This document shows positions 45,935 to 58,621 of a DNA stretch of 64,000 nucleotides, in pieces. The stretch comes from Owenia fusiformis (Eukaryota > Annelida > Polychaeta > Sabellida > Oweniidae): assembly GCA_903813345.2 (NCBI GenBank), contig CAIIXF020000004.1, forward strand, positions 24,925,985 through 24,989,984, given 5' to 3'. The first letter of the stretch is position 1. Each line of letters starts with the position of its first letter. The position numbers and the translations under genes were made by a program. The notes under the pieces were generated by a model that saw only the letters and a list, made by a program, of their open reading frames with translations, was not told the origin of the DNA and made no database searches.

Positions 45935-46809
45935 TACACTCCCCTCCATAAGTTTGGCAACCTTTTCCCCCCATTGAACTACGTGTTAAAGCCTCTTTAC
46001 CTTTGAATTTCTATTTACTTAACCTGCGATGAACATACTTATACTATTGATGGAAACGTAATTTGACTTTAATTCCAATACCTCCAAATTTTTTAAAAAA
46101 ATTTCCTCGATTACAATAGGTCGAAAATTGATGATGAATTTAATGAATTTTTGAAAATCGACATTCCCATGTTAACCAATGGGAAATAGTAGGTTTGTCG
46201 CAAGTCATATGACAGAATATCGATCCATCCGAGTCCTTGCAAAAAATACGAGTTAGGCAGGCAATTGAATTTGCTAACTTTATTTAACAAAAAATTGATA
46301 TATTTCTTCAGGTTCAACAAAGTTATAGGGCTTTAAAGTCAAAATTGTTTTCCAAAAGACCCCTCCCATTGAAATAACACAGGAGGCGAAAAATTATTTT
46401 CAAAAATGACGAATGTTACGCTGCATAACGTTAATATTCATCAAATAAACTAAACACATAGTGTTAAAAAAAAGTAAGACAATTCAATTTTCTATATAAA
46501 AAAATATTTTTTGCTGAATCTTTTACTGAAAAGATATCCTGATTTCTGATTTGCCCCGAACCCTCCATTTCCCATTGGATTACAATTCATGGGAATGACG
46601 ATTTTCAAAAATTCATCAAATTTATCATCAATTTTCGACCTATTGTAATTGGGGGGAAAATTGAGAAAATGAGGTATTGGAAATAAAGTCAAGTTACGTT
46701 TCCGTTAATATTATAAGTTATTTCTAAGTAAATAAAAATCCAAACGTAAAGAGGCTTTAACGCGTAGTTCAATGGGGAAAAAAGGTTGCCAAACTTATGG
46801 AGGGGAGTA
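45935..46809. mobile_element. ~870 bp foldback element (ACTCCCCTCC ends)
   Basis: The left end ACTCCCCTCCATAAGTTTGG pairs with CCAAACTTATGGAGGGGAGT at the right, with TA outside on both sides. The arms extend ~245 bp (GGCTTTAACGCGTAGTTCAATGGGG on the right). The same right-arm sequence occurs alone at 44640-44935. Confidence 0.75.
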
Positions 46810-48024
46810 CATGTATACAGAATTATATGGAACATGAAAAGAACATTAAATAAAATTGAATAAAATCAACATGTGTCAATGTTTCTTTTGAATCACTTGA
46901 ACTTAAAAAGTTTGAAATGTTTTCCTTTACAGTAAGTAACGCATCATGAGTCGATTGAGAAAAGTAACAGGGTAGAACAAATTAAATGCTAGTACCAGAG
47001 TGTGCTTCACATGACCTGTTTTAAATTATTCTGGCGTATTTATAAACATCAAAGGACGATTCTCGGTTTGGAGAACAGTCTCCTGGGCTAATAATTTTTT
47101 TCATGAAAAATATAGAAATATTACCCAAATTAAATTATGAATATTCAAAAGAGGACATTGAAATCTACAAGATGTAAAAATAACAAATTGGTCTGAAGCA
47201 GGGATAACGCTCAATTAGACCGATTCAATAAAATACAAGTCTCGATTTGGGGAATAAAGTTCATCAGTGTACTGTGCTAATATTTTTTTGCGAAAAATCT
47301 AGAAATATTACCCAAATTAAATTATGACTATTCAAAAGAAGACATTCAAATCTATATTATGAAAAAAAATCAAATTTGTCCGAAGCAGGGATAATGCTCA
47401 TTCAGATTGATGAACTTCGTTCTCCAAACCGAGAATCGTCCTTTACACATGGATTTTTATTTCACAATAACACATCGCTAAAAAGCGAAAATTTAATGCA
47501 TGTGAAATATAAGTGTAGTATGGCAAGCAAAAATTAGTTTTAATAAAATTCATCTAGAATATATGATTAATTTCTCCACGATGAGAAACAAGTCCTATTA
47601 TTATTATCATCTGTTTTTTTGCATTGAATACTTAAACCAAATTGAGTAATAACACTTGCAACTACAGTATTTGTACATCAGATTCATGGTCGTAAAATAT
47701 CAGTACTGTCTTCTAGTTATATTGTTTATTTTTATTTTCATAACATCAAATATGTACATAGCTAGGTATAGTCTTTTATGCAATTTATTTTCATAATTTG
47801 TCTAAATGGCAAAATATGACAGTCATAAGAAAGATAACATATTGAGGTACATATAGGCTAATCTTCCAGATTTGTTGAATTTCGAAGTAATCGGATTAAA
47901 AACTATGCAATATTTGTAAAGATGTATTTGTAAAAAACTAAATAGGCCTATAATTTTAGATTCAACGCTGTACTCATGTATAAGCTACTAGACCGGGTGC
48001 TTTTCTGCAAAAGGTCTCTCTGTA
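46810..48024. other. intergenic; imperfect 210 bp duplication inside an inverted frame
   Basis: At 47066-47450, AAGGACGATTCTCGGTTTGG and CCAAACCGAGAATCGTCCTT bracket two direct copies of a ~210 bp unit (GAAATATTACCCAAATTAAA, GAAGCAGGGATAA). This is probably another decayed foldback element. The remainder shows nothing. Confidence 0.6.
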
Positions 48025-49815
48025 AAATGTGGTAGGCGTTTAGTGTTAAAAGTGTTCTGACAAGTGTTTCTTATGTAACTTTTTATGCTGAATCCAAAAA
48101 ACCATGTTGGCAAGCTGAATTATGATTATTTAACCCTTAAAATACCATGTTAGTCCCCCTACCCCCAAAATTCACCCCTATCAGGGGGAAAAAATTCGTC
48201 AACCTAAAATAACTTTGATTTTATGATTTTTGAAAGTGAAATACATGGACATTGTATAAAATAAACATTTGAAGTATGAATGATACGGATAACCCTTAAG
48301 AAATTTGAATAAAAGCAAAAAGTATGTACCCCAGGGGGCAAATTTATGACCCATTTTTACTTTTCGTGTCATAACTTTTTTATAAGACAATGATGGATGC
48401 TAAAAAAATCCATGTAAAAGGCATAATACCTGGTCTACTAATCCTGCAAGAATCAAAGTAATTCCTTTGATATTTGCCTTGAAAAAAATTAGTGAATTTA
48501 AGAAAAAATGACATTTTAGCTGGGACTGATTTTATGTGTGACTATAGCTGACCCCTATTGCTTTAACATTTATCCCTCTGTGTTCATATATATAGCATTT
48601 TAGAATAAATCTAAAATATAAAACTTATTTTAGCTAAGTTTTAGGAAGATTTAAGCTTTTTATCATGTTCAACTATTAAAAATTCATGAAATATGATGTC
48701 TAAAATTGATAAGTTATACGTATACCCTTGGAAGACCCTTATAATTTCTTATTTATGAACATATTTGTACCAATATTAGTTTTCTAGCTTAGAGAAATGA
48801 TGTATGATATATCCTGGCTTGGCTTTCTGGTGGTTTTAACAATCTTTTATCATTGAAAATTCATTCTTAAATCATAGGTCTGCAATCGATTAAATTCATG
48901 TATACCATTAGTATCATTCTACTGGTATGAGCATAATTGAACTAGCTATGATTTCATAGATTAGTTGTTTGATGTATGACATATTCCAAGCTGACTTTCT
49001 GGTGATTTTAACCATCTAAGAGGCTTAATCATTGAAAACCATTACAAATAAAGGCCTAAACGGACAGTATTAAGGTAGACTATTAGAATGCCCTTATTAA
49101 TTCCAGGCTTAGAGTATATTGGTACCTACTACTGTCTCATAGCTCGGAGGTTTGATATATGACATATTCTGACTAGTTTTTCTGCAGATTTGAACCACCT
49201 AACAGGTCTAATCATTGAATATACTTAATATACTAGGTCTAAAATTGAAGTATTCAATAGAACCCTCTATGATAAATTCAAAAAAGATTCAGAATGACAT
49301 TAACCTCAACACTGGATCTGAATCAGAATTACAATTCTTCATAGAGCTGAACTAGGAAGACAAGGCTAATTTCATTCTAAGCAGCCTGACAATTGCATGA
49401 CGTGAGAGCAAAAGTACCAATGATTCATACAAATCTTCATTTTATAGAGTTTTCTTCCCTGAACAATGTTAAGTCATATTAAAAAATCCCCCCCCCCCCA
49501 CTGTCCCCATTAACCTTTCTGTGTTACTCTTGGAGTTAAGGCAGAAATTCTTGAAATGGCATATACTCACTTTGACAACATTTTGAATTAGTGGGATGTT
49601 TCAGTTAATGAGAGTTTTTGCAGAGTAGCAATTTTTGAAATTTAAATCCAATAGGACCATATATGGGAAATTCAAAAAAGATTCAGAATGACATTAACCA
49701 CAACATTGGATCTGGAAATCGAATAAAGCAACTGATTGATGTGATCTCGGATGACTCTTGTAAATCAGAATTACAATCCTTCATAGAGCTGAACAAGGAA
49801 GACAAGGATTACTTT

Positions 49816-50368
49816 TCATTCTGGTAGTAATACATGGACATGGTCCAAATCTTGATACGCTTCACCATAGCCCAAAGAAAGGGAAATTGGGAGCTTCATC
49901 TCAATGTATTTCAATGCATGATCCCCTTTTTCATGAGATATGACCACCAAAAGTATGCAAGATGGGGCACAGTACACTTCACTGCTGAAGTTTTGCTTCC
50001 TTGAAGACTGTAGCCAAATCCTCAGATGTAGATGCAATTGATGCTAATTTGTAAGAAGGATCATATATGGAAATATTACGGTTGGCATTTCAATACCATT
50101 TGTTAAACAGTTAAGGAGTAGAGTACATTTGAGTTGGCTTGAATGTTTCATTCGTCAATGAGAGGGCTATTGGAAAAGACATCAGCTCATGTTTCATGAT
50201 TTCATTGATGCCCACAGGTCTGTGGTTAGCTTCATATGCAGTGATAAGATTCTGCAAAACATTCCTGTCTGCCTTAACAACTTTCTGCTCGTTTATATTG
50301 GGATTAGGCATATAGTTTAAAAAATGTTGGTGCTTGCTCAGTAGATCAAGAAATGTTGTGTCTTTCAT
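49816..50368 (-). pseudogene. remnant coding segment inside the 5.2 kb element
   Basis: Two minus-strand open segments, 50368-50111 and 50037-49816, lie in the core and inner left arm. The first contains NEIMKHELMSFPIALSLTNE, reminiscent of transposon proteins with a MxxPLxxxPxSLA block; I cannot name the superfamily. The frames are broken between and after them. Confidence 0.35.
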
Positions 50369-51787
50369 TTGACCCTGTTGGTATCAACCTCTAAGACACA
50401 GACATCCAGTTGTTGTTGGCCAAACTGTCCAGCCTGTTGATTGTTTCTGTGAGTACATCTTTTGTACATATACTTTGGAGATTAAGTAATGGATCTTCTG
50501 AAAACATGCCAAACTTCAGCAGCATGTCACATATTTTATCTTCTTCCAGAGACTGAATACTCTATCTTTTATGAGTACTAGTATCTACAACTATTTTTGA
50601 TGTTATGAGTATTGGCTATCAATTTTTTCAATTTTTCTTCAACATGTATTGTAATGACTTCAGTATGAATGAAATGTCCCTTGGTGTTCTGGTCCTGGAT
50701 TGTGATATTGGTTCTCGATTGGAGGGGGGAGGGGGGTGTTAGACATTGTTTCTTTTCAGGTTAGATTATGGTTTTGGGATATATAGGGTCTACTTTTCTT
50801 ATGACAGATTTGCACTTGCGGTTTGCTTTTCTTGTTGGGTTTCTTTAATGTTTTTAGTCACCCTTCCCTTTGGCATTTGTGCTTATATATCCATAGATTC
50901 TTGTTTTGATTTGCAAATTACCACCCCCCCATCTATGGAATCTCAAAACGCAAGTCCAAACATCATTCTTGTTTGAACTCCCCATGTGTGACCTAAGATT
51001 ATACCCCGGTCCCCATCTGTTCAATGCAGATATTGTCTTTGTGTTATGCCTACAATTCTGCCACCCTTCTAACCAATAGCATACTGGCATAGGGGTCAAT
51101 CAACTTGGTTGATTGAATTTGTAGAGCCTTTTACCACATAGTTCAATGCAAGAATCCTCACTCAACTGCAGCAGGTACTATATTCTAATAGTTAGTGCAT
51201 TTCCTCTAAGTTTACTGTGCCACACCTTCCATAATTTTGGTGGTCATGAAATAAGAGATCATGCATTGAAATGCATTGAGATGGAGCTCCTAATTTCCCT
51301 TTCTTTGGGCTTGGATGAAGTATAGCAAGACTTGGACCAGGTCCATGTATCAACACCAGGATGAAGTTAGCCTTGTCTTCCCTGTTCAGCTCTATGAAGG
51401 ATTTTAATCCTTATTCAGATCTAATGTTGAGGTTAATGTCATTTTGAATTTTTTTTTGAATTTTCAAAGAGGGTTCTATTGAATACTTCAATTTTAGACC
51501 TAGTATATGAAGTATAATCAATGATTAGACCTGTCATTGGTTCAAATCTGCAGAAAAACTAGTCAGAATATATCATATATTAAACCTCCGAGCTATGAAA
51601 CAGTAGTAGGTACCAATAAACTCTAAGCCTGGAAATAATAAGGGTATTCTAATAGTGTACCTTAATACTGTCTGTTTAGACCTTTATTTGTAATGATTTT
51701 CAATGATTAAGCCTCTTAGATGGTTTAAATAAACAGAGAGTCAGCTCGGAATATGTCATACATCAAACTAATCTATGAAATCATAGC

Positions 51788-52335
51788 TTGTTAAAGTTGA
51801 TTATTTTGGTCAATCTTGCATATTTTGCTTTAATATTTCAGAATTATTTACTTCATTTAATGTGAATTTTGTTGTGAACATTTAATGATAATCTGCTTAT
51901 AAAGTAAAAAACTACAGCATTTTACAACACATGCCCCATGTGGCCACCACTCCAGCCAACGAAGCTGTTGATGACTCTCCTACACATACCAACATGGATT
52001 GCAAAGCTTCTGATGAAGCTATCCACTTAAAATTGAAGAACATCTGAGAATTTGTCTGACACTAGTTTTACTTCTCAAGATAGATTTTAGTCACGCCATG
52101 GACAATTGAACAACTTCCTTCGCCAGATTTGATTGTGCATGTAGAGGAGAAGGGGCCACATTGGACATATGTTGTAAAGTGCTGTAGTTTTTGACTCCAC
52201 AGGCAGATTATCATGAAACTTTCAAAACAAAATTCATATTGAATGAACTGAATAATTCTGAAGTTTTGAGGCAGAATATGCAGGATTGACAAAGTTAATT
52301 AACTTTTCTTCGGTCCTGTTTTTTGGACACCCTGT
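51788..52335. mobile_element. foldback element nested in the right arm of the 5.2 kb element
   Basis: GTTAAAGTTGATTATTTTGG ... ACTACAGCATTTTACAACA pairs with TGTTGTAAAGTGCTGTAGTT ... AGTTAATTAAC, with a centre near 52060. Comparison with the intact left arm (48905-48965, CATAGCTAGTTCAATTATGC) shows this block was inserted between CATAGCT and CAGTAGAATG. Insertion therefore came after the arms formed. Confidence 0.75.
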
Positions 52336-53794
52336 ACCAGTAGAATGATACTAGGCTAATGGTATACTTGAATTTAATCGATTGCAGACCTATGATTTAA
52401 GAATGAATTTTCAATGATAACACCTAAGATTGTTCAAACCATCAGAAAGCCAAGCCAGGATATATCATACATTATTTGTCTAAGCTAGAAAACTAATATT
52501 GGTACAAATATGTTCATAAATAAGAAATTATAGGGGTCTTCCAAGGGTATACCTATATCTTATCAATTTTAGACATCATATTTCATGAATTTTTAATATT
52601 TGAACATGCTAGAAAGCTTAAATCTTCCTAAAACTTAGCTAAAATAAGTTTTATATTTTAGATTTATTCTAAAATGCCAAATATATGAACACAGAGGGAT
52701 AAATGTTAAAGCAATAGGGGTCAGTGATAGTCACACATAAAATCAGTCCCAGCTAAAATGTCATTTTTTCTTAAATTCACTAATTTTTTTCAAGGCAATT
52801 ATCAAAGGAATTACTTTGATTCTTGCAGGATTAGTAGACCAGGTATTAAGCCTTTTACATGGATTTTTTTAGCATCCATCATTGTCTAATAAAAAAGTTA
52901 TGACACGAAAAGTAAAAAATGGGTCATAAATTTGCCCCCTGGGGTACATACTTTTTGCTTTAATTCAAATTTCTTAAGTGTAATCCGTATCATTCATACT
53001 TTAAATGTTTATTTTATACAATGTCCATGTATTTCACTTACAAAAACCATAAAATCAAAGTTATTTTAGGTTGACGAATTTTTTCCCTCTGATAGGGGTG
53101 AATTTTGGGGGTAGGGGGACTAACATGGTATTTTAAGGGTTAAATAATCATATTTCAGCTTGTCAACATGGTTTTTTGGATTCAGCATAAAAAGTTACAT
53201 AAGAAACACTTGTCAGAACACTTTTAACACTAAACGCCTACCACATTTCCTCTAGATGAAAATGCACCTTGTCTATACACATCGCCATCGCCTCCTACCA
53301 CATTACACTACAGTTCTGATTTATCCAGTAAGCGAGCTCATACTTTAAAGTGTGATCAAAATTGAAAAATTATGGATAACTTCTGGGCTGAGGCACGACG
53401 GATATACTGTCATATATATAAAAAATCAGTCTTATTCTTATCCATTAAGCTTTGACGGTTAAAACATGATCAGATAAACAGAAATCTCTCGAATAAAAAT
53501 ATTTCGTCAATGTTTTTTGCGATGTGTTTAGCCTCCCGAATTAATATTAAAATGTGGATGTCTGTGTGACCTTTTTGCATGAGTTAACATGACCTCAGAT
53601 CGCTTTTAAAATCAGTCTTATAGTCATTTCTAGTAAAGTCAGTATAATATACGTATACAACACGCATTAACAACTCAGTACACTAGCGGATATTTTAAAC
53701 ATTTTTAACGTATCCCTGGACCTCAGTTTCTGGGCCTCGCCCTGTGTTTGACATTAGAATTTAGAATTCACTGCAGCAAGAACGTAAAAGAGTC

Positions 53795-53914
53795 ATGCGA
53801 GTATTAAAAAACCGTATTATTGTACTATGGTCGTTTGGATGTACAATTGCGTTAGGATATATTGCACTTGTATCAATGAAGAATATAAATTCGCAATATC
53901 AGTGCAGAAACGAG
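53795..53914 (+). CDS. possible first exon of a type II membrane protein
   Basis: ATG opens 40 codons: MRVLKNRIIVLWSFGCTIAL, then GYIALVSMKNINSQYQCRNE, ending exactly at GAG|GTAAGT, a consensus donor. The basic N-terminus followed by a ~19-residue hydrophobic stretch is the layout of a Golgi signal anchor. I could not find a phase-compatible next exon within the window, so it may be the start of a gene continuing to the right, or chance. The family is unknown. Confidence 0.4.
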
Positions 53915-54839
53915 GTAAGTGACTGAAACATTGACAGTATTTGTTATTTGAGCGTCAACTTCGAAATTGAAAAATTAACATTCGGCAATTTTTTACAAAC
54001 ATGAATGAAACAATAGAACATATACTTCTACTCTGTTCTCAGTGAGGAGGCTTCGACCATTCTGCACTTCCTGTAAAAAAAACAAGTTCATAATTGATTT
54101 TACATCAACAGACAACCCCAAAACTGATGCGATCTCCAATCAATCATATGTGATTTACCAAAATTCAAGATGGCTGCTGCAAGCATCTCAATATTACAGC
54201 GATAAACATATAGCCTCAACTTTTCCTTTGTAACTAGCAGAGCTATGACTTAATTATTTTGCACACATGATTAATAGGTCATTTATATTTATTTGTGTGA
54301 ATTTGACCAATATCTTTGCTATCATTACCGAGATAACTGCGTTTAATATTTTAGCATATGCGCGTTTCAATAAAACAGTATGTAGTGATTTAACAATGTA
54401 TAGCCTTACACATTTAAAGATACAATCTCTCCTTGCAGGTTTCTTAATGACATGTAAAGTAACCAAAAAACTAATTTACATGTATTTTGGGATTTCTCAA
54501 AGATAAACATGATAACAATTTAATTAAGGTGGCTTATAACGATGTTACTACTTCTCTGCACCCAAGAGGGTCCAACTACTCAGGACGTATCAAAACCGTT
54601 AAAGGATTGGTATCGATATGGTGAACTGAATTCAACAATATTTTCCTCTTAAACAAATTATTGAAAACATTCTGTAAAAAACACGGTCCTTTATGTAATG
54701 TTGACTGATTGACAACAATTTAATGCAAAAATTATTTATATATATTTCATATAACTGTTTTTGTTAACATTTTTTGTTTTTTAGTGTTTTTTCTTTTTTG
54801 TTCCATTCTCCCAATTCTTGAGAATGAAATAAAATATCG

Positions 54840-55040
54840 TTCCGAACCATGTTGGAACAAAATAGCATATACAAGATTTTATTAAACCTCTCAATATCAT
54901 AGTTATACAAAGGAAATTTTGGTTGATTTTACAAAAAGTATTCAAAAAAATTAAAACAAAAAAACAAAAATAGATAAAAATTAAGATAAACCTTTTATTT
55001 CAATATACTTTTTTTAAATCAACCAAACTTTCCTTTGTAC
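54840..55040. repeat. inverted repeat, ~80 bp arms
   Basis: ATACAAAGGAAATTTTGGTTGATTT on the left pairs with AAATCAACCAAACTTTCCTTTGTA on the right, around an A-rich centre (AAAACAAAAAAAC). Outer segments GAACCATGTTGGAACAAAAT / ATTTTGTCCCAATGAGGTTC also pair loosely. Confidence 0.6.
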
Positions 55041-55344
55041 AATATTGAGAGACCTAAACACGTTGTGTTTATGTCATTTTGTCCCAATGAGGTTCGGATG
55101 TAGATGTTTCATTTCATTCCGAACATATGATACCAAGAACAAAAGAAGTGTCTGATGTGTTTTCTAAAACAATATAGAGGAATATATATATATATTTTAA
55201 ATCATATTGTTACCATTCAAAAGATGACAATTAATTTGAAGATGTGTAAAATTTTCAGAATTTTTTGATGACTGGTTTAAGAGAAACGTGTGTTCAAAAA
55301 ATTCACCATATCGATACCAATCCTTTGAATTTTAAATATATGTG

Positions 55345-55495
55345 TTTGAAAATCAAGGCTTCTGAGTCTCACACTGCACCGTTTTTCTTCAACCTTGTTA
55401 CATACAAAGCAAAACAAAAATTTCTTTCTGTCGGTGCATCGCTTTATTGTACAGAGTCCCTCGATTTAGCGGCGTTTTGATCCCCAGCTGTGAGA
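55345..55495 (+). repeat. partial copy of the 38.5 kb foldback element
   Basis: GAAAATCAAGGCTTCTGAGTC, CTGCACCGTTTTTCTTCAACC, CAGAGTCCCTCGATTTAGCGG and TCCCCAGCTGTGAGA follow the left arm of that element up to its centre. Confidence 0.7.
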
Positions 55496-56792
55496 TAACG
55501 CAAATTTTCATAGATTTCAACTAAAAGTCTAGTTATCTCGCCAGTTCCTTACTTAATTTTGCCCATACCTTCCGAATGGACGAACATTGAACATTGAAAT
55601 CCATTGAAACAACGCTAAGAGTAAAAGCTATTGAAAACGGCGCCAGGGTATCATACTCCAAAATGTACTATTTCTTTTATTTCTTTTTAATGATACAATA
55701 TAGTGACACGATACTATTTTACTATGTTTTCAGCATTACTCTGAAGGTATCAATGATATCTTGATGTATTGGGTATTTTTAATATTTTTTATAAAAATAA
55801 TGTTTACATTTTTTGTCAGCTGTGACGGAGCAGTTTTGACTGTGAAGTACGTTAAGAATTTAAGATTCAAATTATATCTTTCAAAAGTACCCTTAGAAGA
55901 GAAAACGTCACAAATCACTTTCCTAAATTATGACAAGTAGCCTCTGGGAGATCTGGGGTAATGTAAATCTGAGATATAAAAACGACCACTCTTAGCATTT
56001 TCGGAGGTTTGTACTGAAATCAACATGAATCAACATGGTGTAAACTCAACATAATATTTCTAATATGTTTTCGCCAAGACTTTTGGAATGTCACGTGTAG
56101 TGTAAATAGGGCTAATATGAATTTATTCGAAATAGCGCACAGACATCCTGCATTCCGACAGATGTATAACCTTTTACCACATAATATTACTGTATATAAG
56201 ATGATCCCAATACAGATTTAATTTGTAAATTTACCTTATAAGCAGTCAGTGCATCATATTTGACGAGTGTTGAATTGTTTAAAGGGCAGATTTTACATTC
56301 TATTGATAATATGTATGAAAGCAATCCAGAAATGGCTCAAATAATGGCTAAGACAGAAATCTCAACTTCAGAAAATTGCATTTTCAATATTTTTAGACAA
56401 TATCACTAGACCATACCTGGAAGGAAAATGTGATCATTTTAAAACTTGGAATTTAAACAGTCTACATACGCAGATTAATTAAAAAATCATGTTTGAGTTT
56501 ATACTAAAATGAGAGGGTAATTTTTCTGGGTCAACCTGTATATGGAGGTGCACACGTGAATTGGGGAGCACGAGCGTTACAAATGTCCATTGAAATTCAG
56601 CAAAAGTAGAACTCTTTTGAGAAATCTTGGCTATGGCCTAAGTATATATAGCAGTCACATCACAAAAGAAATCGAAGTGATGGTTGCTTGAAAAAGATTT
56701 AAAGAGTAAATCGAAATATTGCAAAACTAAATCAATTTGTTAGTATTGAGACATTTGGTTTATTTCACCGGATATGAAGCCGCTTTTAAGTT

Positions 56793-57046
56793 GTGCGAAA
56801 TTATTGTTACTAGTATTTCTTTGCATAATGTCATGATGATCCGGGGTCTTCTCAAAATGAGACAATCCCAACCCTTGCCTAAGGTTGCCAAACTTTTGGA
56901 GAGAATTGTACAACTTTATTATTTTTTATTTACTGGTCATATAATTGAATTTAATGTTTCTGGTTTTCCACAAATATTTTTGGGGGAAACCCTGACCGGG
57001 GGTTCGTCCGAACCCACGGAACCCCCGGTCCCTACGGCTATGTACA
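56793..57046 (+). repeat. dispersed repeat, copy 2 (inverse of 43567-43830)
   Basis: See the copy at 43567. Similarity spans the whole 250 bp; GGTTGCCAAACTTTTGGAG here also resembles the end of the 45.9 kb foldback family. Confidence 0.7.
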
Positions 57047-57290
57047 CGTTAGAGGAGCGAGCGTGTCAAATCTCTTTCGTAAAGTATTCTGAAAAATGAA
57101 ACGTAATAAAAGTACACAATTCAAATTCTGAGATGAATATACCACCACTCTTTAAGCTTCTTTTCTCAGTTTGTACTGCAATCCAACGTATGCATGGTAA
57201 CTCATGAAAATGATAGTCAACTTCATTATACAAAATTTGATTTTAAGATTGTTCTTTATTTGAATAAGAGTTATGGCTATCTGATGCAAC

Positions 57291-57406
57291 TACAGTAAAA
57301 CATGTGTACAGTGAACACATACATGTATGGAGCCCATAAATGTGTTCCCAGTTTACTCAATAGAGGCACGAGAGAAAGATATTCATTGATACAGCAGGTT
57401 TTACAG
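57291..57406. mobile_element. MITE with CAGTAAAACC ends
   Basis: CAGTAAAACATGTGTACAG pairs with the terminal GCAGGTTTTACAGTG. It holds AGTGAACACAT, also seen in the related 1985-2150 copy. Confidence 0.55.
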
Positions 57407-57869
57407 TGCAGCACGTTTACCACGACTTTTTATAATTTTAGGATGTGCAAAACGATGAACTTCATGAATTTCAAATAATCCAATGATTTATGCATTTAAC
57501 TCTCTATCTACACAAAAAATCATGAAAAGTCCTTTAAAACGGAGATATAGTTATTCCCAAATTAAGGGGTGGACGTTTTTGGGGTCACCTGTACTTGGAC
57601 TTGAATTTGAATTTTGAATTTTATATTTTCAATTCAAAGAAAGAACAAATGGGTATTTTCAGCACTATAGTAGGTGTCTTTGGCATTGCAATTGCAAGAA
57701 GTTTAATTTTAGAGCCTACGGAGACCATAGATATCGTGTTATTTCAATTTGGTCAGTTTGGAATTTCAGCCTATGTTTCATTTTTTTACAAAACTAATTA
57801 TCAACTGCCGCTTCTATCAAGTAGCTCTAAAGACTTTTTTGTACTATTAATAATTCTTCAATTCAATAA

Positions 57870-58620
57870 CTAAATTTAAGGTCATTATGAATGAACACTC
57901 CTCTATTATAAAATTATATACCAATAAAATATTTTGATTTGGAGTTTTTTAGAAAAATCATAATCTCAGTATTAAATTGTGGGAATTGCATGTTTCGGAA
58001 TTTGACATCTTTGTGTGAACTTTGGATCGTCGGTTCCCACGCTCAATCACTACGCAGTCAAGCCACGAATCTCTTTCTTATTTGATCAATATAAAAGTTG
58101 AAAAAATGAAATTTTAGATTGAGATATAAATGCATATACCATTAGCCATGGGGTTTAAGAAGCGTTTCTCAAAATATTTTTATTACCCTTTAAACAATTA
58201 CTTGATTGTGCATCAAAACGTTAATATACTCTTAAATTGCTGGTGTCGATGATGGTGCATACATAGGCTTACATTGATTCATGTTTCAAAATTATTTTGA
58301 GTTTAAAGATAAACTTATGTATTAAGTTTGAATTATTTAGTCACATGAACAAAAATAAATTGCAATAGCTGTTGTTTATCTTAAACAAGAGAATTTTATT
58401 AAGATAATCATTGAAATACATTGTTTTGAGTTTCCCTAAAGATAATTAATTTCAAGATTTTGTTTTCTAAGCTAAATAATATGCCAAGTCAATTCGTCGA
58501 TCGACAAAATGAATGTACAAATTAGACACACATGTCTTCTTACATCAAAATACAACATTGTTACGAATAGGTCAATCACTCCTCCTTGTGATATTAAGTG
58601 TTATTTAACAGTGTCTGAGC
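57870..58620. other. AT-rich non-coding stretch
   Basis: Contains the end of the 45.2 kb-related repeat (to ~58025); beyond that I see nothing. Confidence 0.5.
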
Positions 58621-58621
58621 T

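Larger units (their letters stand above)
48025..53248. mobile_element. 5.2 kb element with ~2 kb terminal inverted repeats
   Basis: Left end AAATGTGGTAGGCGTTTAGT, right end ACTAAACGCCTACCACATTT. The arms are 48025-~49980 and ~51215-53248; blocks such as ACTAACATGGTATTTTAAGG and GGGGCAAATTTATGACCCAT pair across. The 1.2 kb core (about 49980-51215) carries a minus-strand reading-frame fragment at 50368-50111 (VLQNLITAYEANHRP, INEIMKHELMSFPIALSL) whose PLxxxPxSL-like pattern resembles an unassigned transposon protein. The right arm has a nested foldback insertion (51788-52335) absent from the left arm. No clear TSD was seen outside. Confidence 0.7.
53915..56792. other. non-coding stretch (possible intron)
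   Basis: Apart from the inverted pair and the single-arm repeat listed separately, only short, motif-free open frames were found. TATATATATA occurs at 55182-55194. A short inverted end pair may frame 56520-57590 (CTGGGTCAACCTGTA ... GGGGTCACCTGTA) but is too weak to call. Confidence 0.4.

Noticed and set aside
54042-54233. Second exon for the type II membrane protein (FCTSCKKNKF..., YSDKHIASTFPL)
   Set aside because: The CAG acceptor in front would give TGA immediately after the phase-0 first exon, and no other phase-0 join works.
57595-57873. 92-codon plus-strand frame
   Set aside because: Its first part matches a dispersed repeat at 45190; composition is not protein-like.
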